This document shows positions 34,594-43,024 of a stretch of DNA of 64,000 nt, piece by piece. Position 1 is the first letter of the stretch. Every line of letters starts with the position of its first letter. Under the pieces are notes generated by a model. It saw nothing but the letters and a program-made list of their open reading frames with translations. It did no database searches and was not told the origin of the DNA. A program made the position numbers and the translations under genes. Source of the DNA: Shinella zoogloeoides. GTDB taxonomy: Bacteria > Pseudomonadota > Alphaproteobacteria > Rhizobiales > Rhizobiaceae. The DNA lies in contig NZ_CP131131.1 in the NCBI RefSeq assembly GCF_033705735.1, positions 1,116,001 to 1,180,000 of the forward strand, given 5' to 3'.

Positions 34594-35513
34594 CGTTCGA
34601 CCTCCCGCATGGTCCGGGCGAGATAGACGGCGACGATCGCGCCGAGGAGGATGGTGAAGGTCACGGCGATGGTCGTGCCGTAGCCGAAATCGAGGTTCTG
34701 GCGGGCGCGCACGAACGCGTAGAGCGGCAGCGTATGGGTCGCATAGCCCGGCCCGCCGCCGGTCATGACGAAGATGACGTCCATGGAATTGGCGACCCAG
34801 ATGACGCGCAGCAGCCCCGCCGTCGCCAGCACCGGCGCGATGCCGGGCAGCGTGATGTGCACGAACTGCCGCCAGGCCGAGGCGCCGTCGATGGAGGCGG
34901 CCTCGTAGTGGCTGCGCGGAATGCCCTGGAGGCCGGCGAGGATCATCACCGCGAAGAACGGGAAGCCCTGCCAGGTCAGCGTCGCGATGATCGCATAGAG
35001 CGCGAGCTTCGGATCGGCGAGCCACGGCACGGCGGACTGCACGACAGAGAGATAGAGCAGGATGTCGTTCAGGACACCCGTATTGGGATCGTAGATCCAG
35101 CGCCACATCAGCGCGATCACCACGCTCGGCAGGGCCCAGGGAATGATGATGAGGGCGCGCGCGAGGCCGCGCCAGGGAAATTCCCGGTTGAGCAGCAGCG
35201 CCGTCACGAGGCCGAGGCCCATCTGCAGCGGCACAGTCAGGCCGATCCAGATCGCGGTGTTGCCGAGCGCCGTCCAGAAGACGGGGTCGGCGAAAAGCTT
35301 GACGTAGTTGCCGAAGCCGACGAAGCGGCTGGCATTCGGCTTCCAGAGGATGAGGTCGTAGAAGCTGGTGATCAGCGCCTGCACCATCGGGAAGAAGACG
35401 ATGAACAGGGTGACGAGCACCGCGGGCGCCAGCAGCATGTAGGGCATCAGCCGGACGCTCCAGGGCGTCGGGATGGTCACGGCAGTCGATGGTGAGGCGG
35501 TGGTCGCGGTCAT
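34590..35513 (-). CDS. Carbohydrate ABC transporter permease (MalF type)
   Basis: A 307-residue permease with six predicted membrane helices and the EAA motif YEAASIDGASAWRQFVHITL. Typical CUT1-family partner of a MalG-type subunit. The ATG at 35513 gives MTATTASP and is preferred over an upstream codon at 35552 that lies within the hairpin following the binding-protein gene. Confidence 0.92.
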   Translation of the reverse strand: MTATTASPSTAVTIPTPWSVRLMPYMLLAPAVLVTLFIVFFPMVQALITSFYDLILWKPNASRFVGFGNYVKLFADPVFWTALGNTAIWIGLTVPLQMGLGLVTALLLNREFPWRGLARALIIIPWALPSVVIALMWRWIYDPNTGVLNDILLYLSVVQSAVPWLADPKLALYAIIATLTWQGFPFFAVMILAGLQGIPRSHYEAASIDGASAWRQFVHITLPGIAPVLATAGLLRVIWVANSMDVIFVMTGGGPGYATHTLPLYAFVRARQNLDFGYGTTIAVTFTILLGAIVAVYLARTMREVER

Positions 35514-35547
35514 GCGGTCGTTCCCGGCCGGTTGGCATTCGAAAGAT

Positions 35548-35582
35548 CCCATCCGCCCAGACGTTCGGGCGGGGCGGATGGG
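35548..35582. terminator. Stem-loop after the sugar-binding-protein gene
   Basis: Perfect 11-bp stem, CCCATCCGCCC (35548-35558) and GGGCGGATGGG (35572-35582), in the 108 bases between the binding-protein stop and the first permease. There is no T-run. Such structures commonly protect the binding-protein message and lower permease expression; that role is inferred. Confidence 0.65.
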
Positions 35583-35621
35583 AGGGGTGGAGCGGGCGCA
35601 GGACCGTCCGCTCCGGGGAGG

Positions 35622-36824
35622 TCACTGCTGCGCGAAGAGCGCCTCGAGCTGCTGCATCATCTGCTCGGAGGTGATCTGGCCCGTCAGCGCCTGCTGCATC
35701 GCGGTCTGCCAGGCCGTGTTGACGAATTCCGAGGTCGCCGTGTTCTGCGGCAACACATGAGCGAAGGGCAGCGACTGAACGGTGGCGTCGACGAAGCGGC
35801 GCTCATGCTGCGTCCAGTTTGCCGAGCCGCTCTTGGTGACGGTCATCTGGCCGGTCGCCTTGTTGAACTCGACATTGTTCTCGCCCTCGGCGAGGAAGGA
35901 GATCCACTTCCAGGCCGCATCCTTCACTTCCGAATTGGAGAAGATCGCAAGGGATTCGTCGCCGTAGGACGTCCAGCGACCACCGCCGCATTCGGGCACC
36001 GGCACGGCCGAGACCTTGTCGCCGAGCGCCTTGACCATGTCGTTCGACGAGCCGATGTGATGGATCGTCATCGCCGTGGTGCCGTTCTTGAAGGCAGCGG
36101 TGATTTCCTGGAAGCCGTCGTTCGGTGCGGAGGCCGGAATGACCTTGTCCTTCTGGAACAGATCGATGAGCCACTGGTTGGCGGCGATCGCCTGCGGCGT
36201 CGTCAGGCCGCCCGGCTCCAGCTTGGCGCCCTGCGAGAGCACGAAGGCGCCCCACTGGTCCCAGCCGCCCTTGCCCCCGCGAAGGCCGAAGCCGTAGGTC
36301 GCCGGCGCCTTGGTAAGCTTGATCGCGGCGTCGCGGAACTCCTCGCAGGTCGTCGGCGGCTTCAGGCCGGCTTCGGCGAAGAGGTCGGCGCGATAGTAGA
36401 GATAGAGCACGACATACTGGATCGGCAGGTAGTATTGCTGGCCTTCCGGCCCCTTGTTGAGCTCCAGCAGGTTGTCGAGCAGGTCCGCCTTGCCCGACCA
36501 GGCGTCGATGCGCTCGGCAAGCGGCTCCAGCGCGCCCATTTCCACGAGGCGCGGCTGGGCGAAGAGCTTCACCATCGCCGCATCCGGCGCATTGCCGCCG
36601 ACCAGCGCGGTATAGAGGTTATCGTAGTAGCTGTTCCACGGAACGTTCTCCGCTTCCACCTTGATGCCCGGATTGGCCGCCTCGAACTTGGCGACGAGAT
36701 CGCCCATCGGGTTTTCCGGATTGTCGAAGTGATACCAGAAGCGAACGGTTTCCGCCGATGCGGTGCTGGCAAGCAGCGCCGTCGCAAGCGCGGCCCCGAC
36801 CGCAAGTTTCCTCCAGATTTTCAT
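35622..36824 (-). CDS. Extracellular sugar-binding protein (ABC importer, CUT1)
   Basis: A 400-residue periplasmic protein with a signal peptide (MKIWRKLAVGAALATALLAS..., cleavage after TASA) and the cluster B/family 1 layout (FWYHFDNPENPMGDLVAKFE, WNSYYDNLYTALVGGNAPDA). It captures a mono- or oligosaccharide and delivers it to the two permeases downstream. GGAGGAG precedes the ATG. Glycerol-3-phosphate (UgpB-like) binding is an alternative, as the sequence has a UgpB-like flavour, but the catabolic genes favour a sugar. Confidence 0.9.
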   Translation of the reverse strand: MKIWRKLAVGAALATALLASTASAETVRFWYHFDNPENPMGDLVAKFEAANPGIKVEAENVPWNSYYDNLYTALVGGNAPDAAMVKLFAQPRLVEMGALEPLAERIDAWSGKADLLDNLLELNKGPEGQQYYLPIQYVVLYLYYRADLFAEAGLKPPTTCEEFRDAAIKLTKAPATYGFGLRGGKGGWDQWGAFVLSQGAKLEPGGLTTPQAIAANQWLIDLFQKDKVIPASAPNDGFQEITAAFKNGTTAMTIHHIGSSNDMVKALGDKVSAVPVPECGGGRWTSYGDESLAIFSNSEVKDAAWKWISFLAEGENNVEFNKATGQMTVTKSGSANWTQHERRFVDATVQSLPFAHVLPQNTATSEFVNTAWQTAMQQALTGQITSEQMMQQLEALFAQQ

Positions 36825-36848
36825 TGTCTCCTCCTTTGAAAATCGAAT

Positions 36849-37829
36849 TCAGTTTGTACCGGTCATCCGCCGGGCATCGGCGCCCGCTGCCGCCAGCGCC
36901 TCGCGCGCGGCGGCAAGATCGAGCGTGTTCTGCAAAAAGCCGTGCGTGACACCCGGCACGACCGTCAGGGTCTCGTCGCGGCCGAGGCCCTTCAGGCGCT
37001 CGTGCAGCACAATGCTGTCGGACAGCAGCGGATCGACGCCCGCCGCCATCAGATGCAGCGGCGGCAAGGCGATCAGCGCCTCGTCCGATGCGAGCAGCGG
37101 ACAGGCCAGCGGATCGGCCGAAACATCGCGACCGCCGACATACCAGTGCCAGTAGCGCTGCATCTTGGCGGTCGTCAGGCCCGGCCCGTTCTCGAAATCG
37201 CGATAGGAATCGGTGCGGAAATCGCCCGCATAGGTTCCGTAGAAGAGCAGCGCGCCGGCGACGGGCGGGCGCCCTTCGGCCTGCTCGTGCAACATGGCGG
37301 CGAGCGCGAGGTTGGCCCCGGCGGAATCGCCGGAAAGGATGAGCGGACCGGCGGTCACGCCGAGCGGCGCGGACGCGGCAAAGGCGAAGCGGATCGTCGC
37401 GACGACATCCATGAGGCCTGCGGGATAGGGATGTTCCGGCGAGAGGCGATAATCGGGCAGCAGCACCGGCAGGCCGCTTTCCAGCGCGAGGACGCGCGCG
37501 CAGCGTTCATGCGTTTCCGGACTGCAGAAAGCAAAGCCGCCGCCATGCACGAAGACGACCGCGCCGGCGCCGTGCCCCGGCGGCACGAGAACCTTGAGGC
37601 GCACCCGCGCCGAGCCGAGGCCCGCATCCGCGTCGATCCACGCTTCGCCGACGGCCGCCATCTCGGGCAGGTCGACATTCCAGCGCCGGTTGCTTTCCTC
37701 CGAGAGCGCCCTGCCCTCGGCCGGCGAAAGCGTCGTCGGATCGGGCTGCGGCCCGGTCTCGGCGGTCACGCGGGCAAGCAGCGCGGCCATTTCCGGCGAA
37801 AGCCGGATAATGTCGGGCACGATGCTCAT
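36849..37829 (-). CDS. Alpha/beta hydrolase, HSL/esterase family
   Basis: A 326-residue lipase/esterase of the hormone-sensitive-lipase group: oxyanion-hole motif HGGGFAF, nucleophile elbow GDSAGANL, an Asp in MAAGVDPLLSDS and a His in VTHGFLQ complete the triad. No signal peptide, so it acts in the cytoplasm on an imported ester. Placed second in the operon after the GntR regulator (four-base overlap), it could remove an acyl group from an imported sugar or open a lactone (inference). Confidence 0.88.
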   Translation of the reverse strand: MSIVPDIIRLSPEMAALLARVTAETGPQPDPTTLSPAEGRALSEESNRRWNVDLPEMAAVGEAWIDADAGLGSARVRLKVLVPPGHGAGAVVFVHGGGFAFCSPETHERCARVLALESGLPVLLPDYRLSPEHPYPAGLMDVVATIRFAFAASAPLGVTAGPLILSGDSAGANLALAAMLHEQAEGRPPVAGALLFYGTYAGDFRTDSYRDFENGPGLTTAKMQRYWHWYVGGRDVSADPLACPLLASDEALIALPPLHLMAAGVDPLLSDSIVLHERLKGLGRDETLTVVPGVTHGFLQNTLDLAAAREALAAAGADARRMTGTN

Positions 37830-38512
37830 TGCGTCGCCTCGGGAAAGACGTCGGGACCGAGGTCGACGATGGTTGCGATGTGGTGGCGAAGCGCCGCGCT
37901 CGCCTGCGCGACATCCCTGTTCTCTATCGCCTCGATGATCGCTCCGTGGCGCTGGGCGGTCGCCACCAGATCACGCGGCGTGGTGCTGCGCGAAATCTTG
38001 AAGCGGTGATTGTGCACGAGGCAGCGGTGCAGGATCGGATCGAGCGCGGGAAGCTGCGCATCCTGGAAGATGCGGCGGTGGAAATCCCGGTCGAGGGATG
38101 CAAGCTCGAGCTCGTCGCCGGCGGCGGCCGTATCGAGCATTTCGGCGAAGAGCGCCTTGAGGTCGGAAACGAGCGTGCGGCTCGGCATCTGCAGCGCGCG
38201 CAGGATGCCGCTGCACTCGATCTGCTGGCGCACGCGGAACATCTCGACTGCCTCGGCCTCGGTGCATTCGGAGACCTGCGTGCCGCGATGCCCCTGCCGG
38301 CGCACCAGCCCCTCTTCCTGCAACTGGAGCAGCGCCTCGCGCACCGTGCCCTGGCTGCAGGAGAAATGCGCGGCGAGATCCAGCTCCGTCAGCGCCGCGC
38401 CGGCCGGCAGGACCCCGAGCATGATGTCGCGCTTGAGCGCATTGAAGGCGGCCGCCGATTTTGCCGGCCTTGCCGCGCCTCGCGCATTCGACGGTGCAGA
38501 AAAATAGGTCAT
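37826..38512 (-). CDS. GntR-family regulator (FadR/FCD subgroup)
   Basis: A 228-residue regulator with an N-terminal winged helix (FNALKRDIMLGVLPAGAAL, SQGTVREALLQLQEEGLV) and an FCD effector domain whose metal/ligand histidines appear in DRDFHRRIF and HRFKISR. It heads the leftward catabolic operon and is divergent from the ABC ATPase gene; a 26-bp near-palindrome between them is the likely operator. It most likely represses both transcripts until a sugar-acid ligand binds. Confidence 0.9.
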   Translation of the reverse strand: MTYFSAPSNARGAARPAKSAAAFNALKRDIMLGVLPAGAALTELDLAAHFSCSQGTVREALLQLQEEGLVRRQGHRGTQVSECTEAEAVEMFRVRQQIECSGILRALQMPSRTLVSDLKALFAEMLDTAAAGDELELASLDRDFHRRIFQDAQLPALDPILHRCLVHNHRFKISRSTTPRDLVATAQRHGAIIEAIENRDVAQASAALRHHIATIVDLGPDVFPEATQ

Positions 38513-38548
38513 CGGCCGGCTCGCATGGTTGCCAATCGCGTCTTATAT

Positions 38549-38574
38549 CATTATTGATATTGATATCGATAATG
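38549..38574. promoter_or_regulatory. Candidate GntR operator
   Basis: Two 13-base half-sites, CATTATTGATATT and GATATCGATAATG, are inverted copies with 11 of 13 positions matching. The element is AT-rich in a GC-rich region and centred between the divergent GntR and ABC ATPase genes, about 40 bases from each. Confidence 0.6.
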
Positions 38575-38613
38575 AAGGTCAAGGGCAGAGTTGACCTTTC
38601 GGAGGAGAAAGCC

Positions 38614-39690
38614 GTGACAGCAATCGCCTTGAGGCAGATCCGCAAGACCTATGGGTCCCTGGAGGTCATCCATGACGTCGACATCGATATCGCCAGCGGC
38701 GAATTCCTGGTCCTCGTCGGCCCGTCCGGCTGTGGCAAATCCACCCTCCTGCGCATGATCGCCGGGCTGGAGGAGATTTCCGGCGGAACCCTCGATATCG
38801 GCGGAAAGATCGTCAACGCGCTGCCGCCCTCCGACCGCGACATCGCCATGGTCTTCCAGGACTACGCGCTCTATCCGCATATGAGCGTACGCGAGAACAT
38901 GGCCTTCGGCCTGAAGATGCGCGGCACGGAGACGGCGACCATCGACGGCCGCGTGTCGCAGGCCGCCGACATCCTGAAGATCGAACCCTTCCTCGAACGC
39001 CGGCCGGCGCAGCTTTCGGGCGGCCAGCGCCAGCGCGTCGCCATGGGCCGCGCCATCGTGCGGGAACCCTCGGCCTTCCTCTTCGACGAGCCGCTTTCCA
39101 ACCTCGACGCCGCCCTGCGCGTCGAGATGCGTCTGGAGATCGCCAAGCTGCACAATCGCATGAAGGCGACGACCGTCTACGTCACCCATGACCAGGTCGA
39201 GGCCATGACGCTCGCCGACCGCATCGTCGTCCTCAATGCCGGCAAGATCGAGCAGATCGGCCCGCCGCTCGACCTCTACCACCGCCCCGCAAGCCTCTTC
39301 GTCGCGCGCTTCATCGGCAGCCCGACGATGAACACCATGCCGGCGGCGATCGTCGCCACGGACACCGGCAGCGCAATCCGCCTCAGCGACCGCACCCTGC
39401 CGCTTGCCGGTCTCGACACCCCTCCTCCGCCCGGCGCAGCCACCTTCGGCATCCGCCCCGAGGACCTGATCGCCTGTCCGCAGGAGGAAGCCTGGTTCAG
39501 CGGCGAGCTCGCCGTCGCCGAACGGCTCGGCAGCCAGACCTACGGCTATGTGGAGATCGGCCAGCCGCGCATGCTGACCGTCGAATTCCCGCGCGACACG
39601 CCGATCCGCGTCGGCGACCGGATCCACGTTCGCCCGAACATGCAAGCGATCCACCTTTTCGACGCGGCCTCGGGCCTCCGCATCAACTGA
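38614..39690 (+). CDS. Carbohydrate ABC transporter ATPase (UgpC/MsmX type)
   Basis: A 358-residue ATPase: Walker A GPSGCGKST, Q-loop FQDYALYPHM, signature LSGGQRQRVAMGRAI, Walker B FLFDEPLSNLD, H-loop THDQVEAM, and a C-terminal TOBE/regulatory domain (~240-358). It energises the CUT1 importer encoded on the other strand. I chose the GTG at 38614 because GGAGGAG lies six bases upstream; an ATG at 38572 sits within the operator. Its stop overlaps the end of the LysR gene by eight bases. Confidence 0.92.
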   Translation: MTAIALRQIRKTYGSLEVIHDVDIDIASGEFLVLVGPSGCGKSTLLRMIAGLEEISGGTLDIGGKIVNALPPSDRDIAMVFQDYALYPHMSVRENMAFGLKMRGTETATIDGRVSQAADILKIEPFLERRPAQLSGGQRQRVAMGRAIVREPSAFLFDEPLSNLDAALRVEMRLEIAKLHNRMKATTVYVTHDQVEAMTLADRIVVLNAGKIEQIGPPLDLYHRPASLFVARFIGSPTMNTMPAAIVATDTGSAIRLSDRTLPLAGLDTPPPPGAATFGIRPEDLIACPQEEAWFSGELAVAERLGSQTYGYVEIGQPRMLTVEFPRDTPIRVGDRIHVRPNMQAIHLFDAASGLRIN

Positions 39691-40627
39691 GCGGGGGCGC
39701 GAGCAGGCCGGCGCCCGGCGCGGAGGCCAGGTCCTGCTGCCTGCCGATGGTCAGCAGCCATTTGTGGAACCGCTGGCCGACGGGTCTTTCGAGGGCCGCC
39801 CGGTCCCAGGCAAGGTAGTAGCTTTCCGGCAGCTTCATGCGGATATCGAAGGGAACCACCAGGCTGCCGGCGGCGACCTCGTCCCGCACCATGGAGATCT
39901 GCGCAAGAACGAAGCCCCTGCCATTGGCGGCGGCATCGATGGCGCTGCTCGACAGGGTGAAGGAAAGGCCGGAGAACGTCTGGCTGCCATCGGCGTCGAT
40001 CAGCCGTGCCCAGTCCCGCCACTGTGGCGACGCCTTGTAGTCGGATTCCCACTCGACATTGAGGAGCGGGAATTTGAGGATATCCTGCGGACAGTCGAGA
40101 ACCCGGTTGGCGAGCAGCGCGGGCGAACACGCCGGCACCACCCAGTCGGTGAAGAGGTTCGCGACATGCTCGTGCACATTCGCGCGCCGGCCGTAGGTGA
40201 TGCGGAAATCCACATGCTCGATGCCGATGCGCGGCTCCTGCTCCTCGCCGAGAATGCGCACGCTCGATTCCGGACAGAGGGACTGCCAGTCGAATATCTT
40301 GCGGCTGACCCACTTGTTGGCGACGGATGTCAGCGCGCTCAGCACGATCCCCGTCTCGTTGCGGGCGCGCGTCAGCACGCTGGCAGCGTGGGAAAGCTGC
40401 TGGAAACCCTTCGCCACTTCCCGGTAATACACTCGCCCCCATGACGACAGCTCGACCCGCCGGCCCCGCCGCTCCAGCAGCGTCAGCCCCAGACATTGCT
40501 CCAGATTGCGCACCAGCTGGCTCACCGCGCCGGGCGAAACGCCGAGGTCCTCGGCTGCCGCGCTGACCGAGCCGCACCGTCCGATCGCCTCGAAGGCTTG
40601 CAGGCCGCGCAGGGACGGGTTCGGCAT
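39683..40627 (-). CDS. LysR-family regulator (GcvA-like)
   Basis: A 314-residue LysR regulator of the GcvA/AmpR-like group: LRGLQAFEAIGRCGSVSAAA, SPGAVSQLVRNLEQCLGLTL, then an effector domain. The ATG at 40627 has GGAGGAG upstream; longer readings extend into the divergent promoter. It is transcribed away from the Rieske oxygenase operon, and a perfect 15-bp palindrome of LysR type lies between them, so it probably controls that operon in response to an aromatic or amine-type inducer. Confidence 0.9.
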   Translation of the reverse strand: MPNPSLRGLQAFEAIGRCGSVSAAAEDLGVSPGAVSQLVRNLEQCLGLTLLERRGRRVELSSWGRVYYREVAKGFQQLSHAASVLTRARNETGIVLSALTSVANKWVSRKIFDWQSLCPESSVRILGEEQEPRIGIEHVDFRITYGRRANVHEHVANLFTDWVVPACSPALLANRVLDCPQDILKFPLLNVEWESDYKASPQWRDWARLIDADGSQTFSGLSFTLSSSAIDAAANGRGFVLAQISMVRDEVAAGSLVVPFDIRMKLPESYYLAWDRAALERPVGQRFHKWLLTIGRQQDLASAPGAGLLAPPLS

Positions 40628-40654
40628 GGTGAAGCTCCTCCGGAAGCGACGCAG

Positions 40655-40669
40655 TTTAGAATTTCTAAA
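40655..40669. promoter_or_regulatory. Candidate LysR operator upstream of the Rieske operon
   Basis: TTTAGAATTTCTAAA is a perfect 15-bp palindrome containing a T-N11-A core, the LysR consensus form. It lies 28 bases upstream of the LysR start and 79 bases upstream of the oxygenase start. Confidence 0.6.
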
Positions 40670-40747
40670 AAAGAACGCAGCCGCTGGCAACTTGTTGGCA
40701 CGAAAAAATCAACGAACATTCGCTTGGCAAAACGCAAGGAGAGCGAG

Positions 40748-41794
40748 ATGTTTCTCAAGAACGCCTGGTATGTTGCGGCCTGGGACAACGAGGTCGGCCG
40801 CGAACTGAAACCCGTGACCATCCTGGGCGAGAACATCGTCCTCTACCGCCTTCAGGACGGCACGCCCGCCGCGCTGGAAGATGCCTGTCCCCATCGCAAG
40901 CTGCCGCTCTCCATGGGCCGCATCAAGGGCGACGACGTGGAATGCGGCTACCATGGCCTGACCTTCGACTGTTCGGGCACCTGTACCCGCGTTCCCGGCG
41001 CCGAGCGCATCCCGCATGTCGCCAAGGTGCGGTCCTATCCGGTTCACGAGCGCTACGGCCTGTTGTGGATCTGGATGGGGGATGCCGCCAAGGCGGACCC
41101 GAAGGACATCTTCGAGGTCGAGCATTTCGACGATCCCGCCTGGGGCATCAACCGCGGCGAATCCATGATGCTCCACTGCAACTATCTCTACATGACGGAC
41201 AACCTGCTCGATCCGTCCCATGTCGCCTGGGTGCACCAGTCGTCCTTCGCCAGCTCGGCCTGCGAGGAGACGCCGCTGGAGACGACCGTCAAGGAGGACG
41301 GCGTGACCGTCTGGCGCTGGATGATCGATTCCGAGCCCGCCCCCTTCTATGCGCCCTTCCTGCAATTCGAGGGCAATACCGACCGCAAGCAGCACTACGA
41401 GGTGCGCTATCCGAGCAACGCCATCATCAAGGCGATCTTCGCGCCGGCCCACACGGGCGGGGAAGGCCGAGCGCTGCCGGACAACACCTTCCTCATGGAC
41501 AGCTACAACTTCATGACCCCGGTCGATGAGAACCGCACCAAGTATTACTGGTTCCAGATGCGCAATTTCGCGCCCGACGACGCCAAGGTCTCCGCGAGCT
41601 TCGCCAAGTCCGTGCGCGGCGCCTTCGAGGAGGACCGCGTGGTGCTGGAAGCGGTTCATCACGGCATGGCCAACATGCAGACGCCCAATCTTGACCTGAA
41701 GATCGATGTCGGGCCGATGCGCTTCCGCCGCAAGCTCGCCCAGATGATCGCCGCCGAGACGCAGGCCGCCACCGTCGCCGACGCCGCAGAGTAA
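40748..41794 (+). CDS. Rieske non-heme iron oxygenase, VanA-like
   Basis: A 348-residue oxygenase component. The N-terminal Rieske centre is C47/H49 (ACPHR) and C66/H69 (CGYHG); the mononuclear iron site is in DNLLDPSHVAWVH with H158 and H163 and a later Asp. Length and the start MFLKNAWYVAAW match VanA/caffeine or dicamba demethylase-type enzymes, which remove O- or N-methyl groups and take electrons from a VanB-type reductase, here encoded 13 bases downstream. The real substrate is unknown. The ATG at 40748 follows AAGGAGAGCG. Confidence 0.92.
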   Translation: MFLKNAWYVAAWDNEVGRELKPVTILGENIVLYRLQDGTPAALEDACPHRKLPLSMGRIKGDDVECGYHGLTFDCSGTCTRVPGAERIPHVAKVRSYPVHERYGLLWIWMGDAAKADPKDIFEVEHFDDPAWGINRGESMMLHCNYLYMTDNLLDPSHVAWVHQSSFASSACEETPLETTVKEDGVTVWRWMIDSEPAPFYAPFLQFEGNTDRKQHYEVRYPSNAIIKAIFAPAHTGGEGRALPDNTFLMDSYNFMTPVDENRTKYYWFQMRNFAPDDAKVSASFAKSVRGAFEEDRVVLEAVHHGMANMQTPNLDLKIDVGPMRFRRKLAQMIAAETQAATVADAAE

Positions 41795-41807
41795 GGATAG
41801 ACCCCGG

Positions 41808-42914
41808 ATGCCCGATGCCGCGGCTTCGCGCTTCCGCCCCTTCGAGGTCGTTTCGAAGGTGCGCGAAAGCGCCACCATCACGTCTTTCCGCCTTGCCCCC
41901 CTCGAACGGCAGCACTGGCGGCCGTTCGAGGCGGGACAGTTCCTCACCATGCGCGTTCCCGACCGCAAGGGCGGGCATGTCCTGCGCAACTACACCGTCT
42001 CCTCCTCGCCGCGCGAGGAAGGCAGCTACCGCATCACGGTGAAGCGCGAGGCAGCGCCCTCGCAGGACGTGCCGGAAGGGCTGAGCTCCTGCTGGCTGCA
42101 TGACGAGATCGAGCCGGGTGCCGTGCTGGAGATCGACCCGCCGCGCGGCGCCTTCCGGCTCGATGCCGCAAGCCGCCGGCCCGTCCTGCTCCTGTCCGGT
42201 GGGGTCGGACTCACGCCGACGGTCTCGATGCTGGACGTGCTGGCGAGGGAAAGCGATCGCCCGGTCTGGTTCATCCATGCCTGCGACGGCGCGGCCGTCC
42301 ATGCCTTGCGCGACGAAGTGGAGCGCCTTGCGGCGCTGCGGCCGGGCATATCGGTACATTTCTGTTACCGCTTCGCCGAAGACGGCGAGCTCGCTGCGGG
42401 CCGCTGCCATTCCACCGGTTTCGTCTCCCGCGCGACGCTCCAGAGCCTTCTGCCGCTCGACGACTACGAGGTCTATATGTGCGGGCCACCGCCCTTCATG
42501 CAGGCTCTCTACGGCATCCTCACCGGGCTCGGCATTGGCAAGGAACGCATTGCCTACGAATTCTTCGGCCCGGCAAGCCTCCTGTCGGAGAGCGGTGCAG
42601 CGCCGATGCAGCCGGAAACGCCGCTGCCCGTCACGCCGGTCGCGGATGCGGATGGCGACGGGCTGCGCATCGTCCTGCAGAAATCCGGGCGCAGCCTCGC
42701 ATGGGACGGCAGGAGCGAATCCATCCTCGCCTTCCTGGAGACGAAGGGGATCGAGCCCGCCTTTTCCTGCCGGGCGGGCGTCTGCGGAACCTGCGAGCAG
42801 GGCCTCGTCTCGGGAGAGGTGGATTACTTCGAGGAACCGCTCGACGAAATGCCGGCAGACCGGGTACTCCTGTGCTGCACCCGCCCGAAATCCTCCATCG
42901 TGCTCGACCTCTGA
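41808..42914 (+). CDS. Phthalate dioxygenase reductase-type (VanB-like) electron-transfer protein
   Basis: A 368-residue reductase in the order FAD/FMN domain (RNYTVSSSP), NAD domain (LLSGGVGLTPTVSML; MCGPPPFMQ) and C-terminal plant-type 2Fe-2S ferredoxin (CRAGVCGTC plus a final Cys in LLCCTRP). It passes electrons from NADH to the Rieske oxygenase upstream. It is slightly longer than typical VanB (~320) because of an N-terminal part and a linker around 270-290. Confidence 0.92.
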   Translation: MPDAAASRFRPFEVVSKVRESATITSFRLAPLERQHWRPFEAGQFLTMRVPDRKGGHVLRNYTVSSSPREEGSYRITVKREAAPSQDVPEGLSSCWLHDEIEPGAVLEIDPPRGAFRLDAASRRPVLLLSGGVGLTPTVSMLDVLARESDRPVWFIHACDGAAVHALRDEVERLAALRPGISVHFCYRFAEDGELAAGRCHSTGFVSRATLQSLLPLDDYEVYMCGPPPFMQALYGILTGLGIGKERIAYEFFGPASLLSESGAAPMQPETPLPVTPVADADGDGLRIVLQKSGRSLAWDGRSESILAFLETKGIEPAFSCRAGVCGTCEQGLVSGEVDYFEEPLDEMPADRVLLCCTRPKSSIVLDL

Positions 42915-42950
42915 CGCCGGAGAGGCCTGCGGGAAAGGGCCCATTGCCTG

Positions 42951-42977
42951 CAAGGAAGGCGCAAGCCGCCTTCCTTG
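42951..42977. terminator. Stem-loop between reductase and importer genes
   Basis: Perfect 11-bp stem CAAGGAAGGCG (42951-42961) and CGCCTTCCTTG (42967-42977), five-base loop, no T-run. It separates the oxygenase pair from the ABC importer genes and may give partial termination or segmental mRNA stability. Confidence 0.5.
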
Positions 42978-43024
42978 AAACCAGACCAAGACAGGCCGGC
43001 CAACGGCCTCACAGGGGAATGAGA

